From NCBI RefSeq assembly GCF_002157505.1, contig NZ_NFSC01000029.1, forward strand, positions 372,001-436,000: a stretch of DNA of 64,000 nucleotides. Direction: 5' to 3'. How positions within the stretch are numbered: the first letter of the stretch is position 1; each line of letters starts with the position of its first letter. The position numbers and the translations under genes are program-made. Shown here in pieces: positions 62,096 through 64,000 of the stretch. Under the pieces are notes generated by a model, which was not told where the DNA came from, ran no database searches, and worked only from the letters and a program-made list of their open reading frames with translations. This DNA is from Arthrobacter agilis (GTDB lineage Bacteria; Actinomycetota; Actinomycetes; Actinomycetales; Micrococcaceae).

Positions 62096-62143
62096 GGGTA
62101 CGCAAAAGCCCCGCGGCAGATGCCGCGGGGCTTCTGCGTACCC
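62096..62143 (+). terminator. Long terminator after ccsB
   Basis: Arms 62096-62118 and 62121-62143 pair over 22 of 23 positions (one A-C mismatch), with a 2-base gap. It ends the cytochrome c operon and may also stop transcripts from the opposing PLDc_N gene. Confidence 0.9.
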
Positions 62144-62243
62144 GCGAGGGAGCGCGGGCGCCACCGGGAGGGAGTGCGGGTGCCCGGGCGCACAGAGGCT
62201 GACGTCGCCGCGCTGAGCAGGAGACGTCATGCCTCGAGCCGCG

Positions 62244-62684
62244 TCAGGGGCGGTGGACTCCCGCAGGACCGGACCCGGCGTCGTCGTTGCCCTCGCCGTC
62301 GTGCTTGTCATCCTTGAGGCCCCCGTCGGTGTCGCGGGCCTTGGCCTCGCGCTCCCGCTGTTCCTTCTCGCGGAGGCGCCTCTCCTGCTCGCGGGCCCTC
62401 TGCCGGCGCTGGGCCTCGAGGTTCTGGAGGAAGGCGGGGTCGTCGTCGGGAGCGGTCGGTGTGCGGGGCGCCGGGCGGCGCGGCCCGGAGGGACCCTCGC
62501 TCCGCGGGCGGCCGAACAGGAACCACATTCCCGCACCGATGAGCGGCAGCACGAGGATCGTGACGAACCACGCGGTCTTCGAGATGCTCCGCACTTCGTG
62601 TTTTCGGCTCATGACGCAGTCGATCAGCGCATAGATCACGACGGCGACCCCCAGGATCGCGGCGAAGAGCAGGAGGCGGGGCAT
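62244..62684 (-). CDS. Small membrane protein with PLDc_N domain
   Basis: A 146-residue protein. The first helix (LLLFAAILGVAVVIYALID, about 4-22) is followed by CVMSRKHEVRSISKTAWFV and a second helix ending in GMWFLFGRP (about 60), the two-helix PLDc_N (phospholipase D nuclease N-terminal) module. The rest is Pro-rich then a charged helix (about 95-125) rich in Arg, Glu and Lys, likely a coiled coil. These modules occur alone in actinobacteria with no known function. ATG 62684 fits a leaderless transcript. It is divergent from the DUF4229 gene with 30 bases between starts. Confidence 0.85.
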   Translation of the reverse strand: MPRLLLFAAILGVAVVIYALIDCVMSRKHEVRSISKTAWFVTILVLPLIGAGMWFLFGRPRSEGPSGPRRPAPRTPTAPDDDPAFLQNLEAQRRQRAREQERRLREKEQREREAKARDTDGGLKDDKHDGEGNDDAGSGPAGVHRP

Positions 62685-62690
62685 GCGCCA

Positions 62691-62696
62691 ATTGTA
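62691..62696 (-). promoter_or_regulatory. -10 hexamer for the PLDc_N gene
   Basis: TACAAT on the minus strand, one base off the consensus, ends six bases before ATG 62684. Leaderless start predicted. Confidence 0.65.
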
Positions 62697-62702
62697 GGCG
62701 AG

Positions 62703-62708
62703 TAAACT
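62703..62708 (+). promoter_or_regulatory. -10 hexamer for the DUF4229 gene
   Basis: TAAACT ends six bases before GTG 62715. It lies only six bases from the opposing TACAAT, so the two promoters are packed back to back in 30 bases. Confidence 0.65.
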
Positions 62709-62714
62709 TGCAGC

Positions 62715-63026
62715 GTGGCCTTCCTCAAATTCACCGCCCTCCGCCTGCTGCTGATCGTCGTGTTCTATGTGGCGTGCGTGCTGCTCGGGCTGGGACTCTT
62801 CCTGTCTGCGGTGGTGGCAGCCATCCTCGCCTGGTGCGTGACGTACCTCTTCTTCCGCAACCTCCGGGATGCCGCAGGGGCCACCCTGCAGCGCCGGCTC
62901 ACGCCCGGTGCCCCGCCGATCCGCACGGCCGTCGAGCTCGACGACGCCGCGGCCGAGGACTCGCTGGATCCCAACACCCCGGTGAACTCGGACCGCCGGC
63001 CCCGCGGCAGCGCGAACGCGGCCTGA
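62715..63026 (+). CDS. DUF4229 small membrane protein
   Basis: A 103-residue protein with two membrane helices (about 9-29, LRLLLIVVFYVACVLLGLGL; and 31-48, VVAAILAWCVTYLFF) and a polar Asp/Pro-rich C-terminus. The pair of helices followed by FRNLRDAAGATLQRRL is the DUF4229 family pattern, confined to actinobacteria and often found next to menA or menaquinone genes. Its role is unknown. GTG 62715 has a leaderless -10. It converges on menA with 21 bases between stop codons. Confidence 0.88.
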   Translation: MAFLKFTALRLLLIVVFYVACVLLGLGLFLSAVVAAILAWCVTYLFFRNLRDAAGATLQRRLTPGAPPIRTAVELDDAAAEDSLDPNTPVNSDRRPRGSANAA

Positions 63027-63047
63027 CCCTTCGGCGGGCCCGGTCGC

Positions 63048-63935
63048 TCAGCCCCGCAGGAGGACCGTGGTGACGATGCCCGCAGCGAAGAGCAGGCTGA
63101 ACGCGAGGTTGATCAGGCCTGTCTGCTTCAGCACCGGGATTAGGCTCCTGCGCTTCTCGCCCTTCAGCATGAGCCGGCTCGGCGCCAGGCAGGCCGGGAT
63201 GAGCAGCAGGACGAGCAGCACCCACGGGTAGTCGGAGATCAAGAACACGGGCAGCAGGATAGCTGCGGCCAGCATCAGGACGTAGCTGATACGGGCAGCA
63301 GGGTCCCCCAGCCGGACGGCGAGCGTCCTCTTGCCGACGACGCTGTCCGTCGGGATATCCCGGACGTTGTTGGCCATCAGGAGCGCCATGGCGATCAGGC
63401 CCGTGCTCACGGCACCGATCCACGCCGCGCCGCTGAGTTGGTCCGCCTGGGTGAACGTGGTTCCGAGGGTGGCGACCAGTCCGAAGAACACGAAGACGAA
63501 CAGGTCGCCCAGACCGAGGTACCCATAGGGATTCTTTCCGCCGGTATAGCCCCACGCGGCCGCGATGCAGCCCACGCCGACGAGGAGCAGCACCCAGGTC
63601 TGCGACAGGAGAACCAGGGCCAGGCCGGCGAGCATGGCGAGGCCGAAGCACGCGAAGGCGGCGAGCTTGACCTGCCGCGGCTGCGCTGCGCCCGACCCCG
63701 TCAGGCGCAGCGGACCGACACGCTCGTCGTCCGTCCCCCGGATGCCGTCGGAGTAGTCGTTCGCGTAGTTCACGCCGACCTGCAGCAGCACGGAGACGAC
63801 CGCCGCGAGCACGGCGTTGACGGGTTTGAAGGATCCGAGGCCGAACGCGGCGGCGCTCCCGATGATCACGGGCGCGAGAGCCATGGGGAGGGTGCGGGGA
63901 CGGGCTCCTTCAAGCCATTGAGCGGCAGTCGCCAC
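63048..63935 (-). CDS. menA: 1,4-dihydroxy-2-naphthoate polyprenyltransferase
   Basis: A 295-residue, nine-helix UbiA-family enzyme that attaches a polyprenyl chain to DHNA in menaquinone synthesis. The first Asp-rich motif is NYANDYSDGIRGTDD (about 57-71), diagnostic of MenA, followed by RVGPLRLTGSG; the second is ANNVRDIPTDSVVGKRTLA (about 187-205). It works in the membrane. GTG 63935 follows AAGGAA at five bases. The 65 bases beyond hold only GGTC-type short repeats (about 63951-63965) and the start of the next region. With ccsB and resB it supports the respiratory chain. Confidence 0.95.
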   Translation of the reverse strand: MATAAQWLEGARPRTLPMALAPVIIGSAAAFGLGSFKPVNAVLAAVVSVLLQVGVNYANDYSDGIRGTDDERVGPLRLTGSGAAQPRQVKLAAFACFGLAMLAGLALVLLSQTWVLLLVGVGCIAAAWGYTGGKNPYGYLGLGDLFVFVFFGLVATLGTTFTQADQLSGAAWIGAVSTGLIAMALLMANNVRDIPTDSVVGKRTLAVRLGDPAARISYVLMLAAAILLPVFLISDYPWVLLVLLLIPACLAPSRLMLKGEKRRSLIPVLKQTGLINLAFSLLFAAGIVTTVLLRG

Positions 63936-64000
63936 GGAGTTCCTTCTTGTCGGTCGGTCGGTCGGGCGGTCGTGCTTCGGGTGCCTCGAACGTCCTAGGC

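Overview
This is a high-GC actinobacterial chromosome segment, most likely from Arthrobacter or a close relative in the Micrococcaceae. The evidence is strong GC bias at third codon positions, many GTG starts, frequent 4-base stop/start overlaps, and actinobacterium-specific genes (marP, bldC, 32-residue bS22, DUF4244/tad locus, DUF4229, DUF4177, WXG100-like protein). The gene order resembles two M. tuberculosis neighbourhoods as I recall them: Rv3683 down to Rv3646c for the first two thirds, and Rv0496 to Rv0534c for the last third. This is core chromosome; I see no prophage, transposase, integrase or CRISPR array.

Layout. 1-550: tail of a beta-propeller-like gene, a strong terminator and tRNA-Pro(CGG). 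551-4287: heterodimeric ABC exporter with a dyad at its promoter. 4343-9337: metallophosphoesterase and class A PBP facing a DUF4177/RidA/Nudix operon. 9348-12279: Crp/GlxR-type regulator, MarP-type membrane serine protease, polysaccharide deacetylase. 12445-18301: peptide ABC transporter; binding protein and two permeases on the plus strand, fused double ATPase on the minus strand. 18357-21552: aroQ, an MFS transporter, and a TetR gene divergent from ohr around a 22-bp palindrome. 21597-28450: acsA with a Crp-like site upstream, a membrane protein with repeats, nth, a CoA-type Nudix gene, and a WXG100-like protein of unknown effector function. 28450-35640: polymerase-A-like gene flanked by DnaA boxes, then the complete tad-like cluster ending in a 35-bp tandem repeat. 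35658-46227: DUF1998-type helicase, GNAT, trhO, methyltransferase, topA, ppx, TIM-barrel protein. 46261-48180: XRE-cupin regulator and aminotransferase, possibly inserted between conserved neighbours. 48370-56198: proC, Ktr/Trk potassium uptake, acuC, an ArsR protein with a long tail, bldC, bS22, HAD phosphatase, glutaredoxin and rex. 56361-64000: yceI-like gene, histidine phosphatase, the cytochrome c maturation operon (resA-ccdA-resB-ccsB), two small membrane proteins and menA.

How it fits together. Respiration is a theme: ccdA/resB/ccsB build c-type cytochromes, menA makes menaquinone, and Rex senses NADH/NAD+. acsA and acuC form the acetyl-CoA synthetase / Lys-deacetylase pair, and the Crp homologue probably links acsA to carbon status. 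Envelope functions are the PBP, MarP, the deacetylase and the tad machinery. A recurring signal is a -10 hexamer ending 6-7 bases before the start codon, which indicates leaderless transcripts for about fifteen genes and helped decide several starts.
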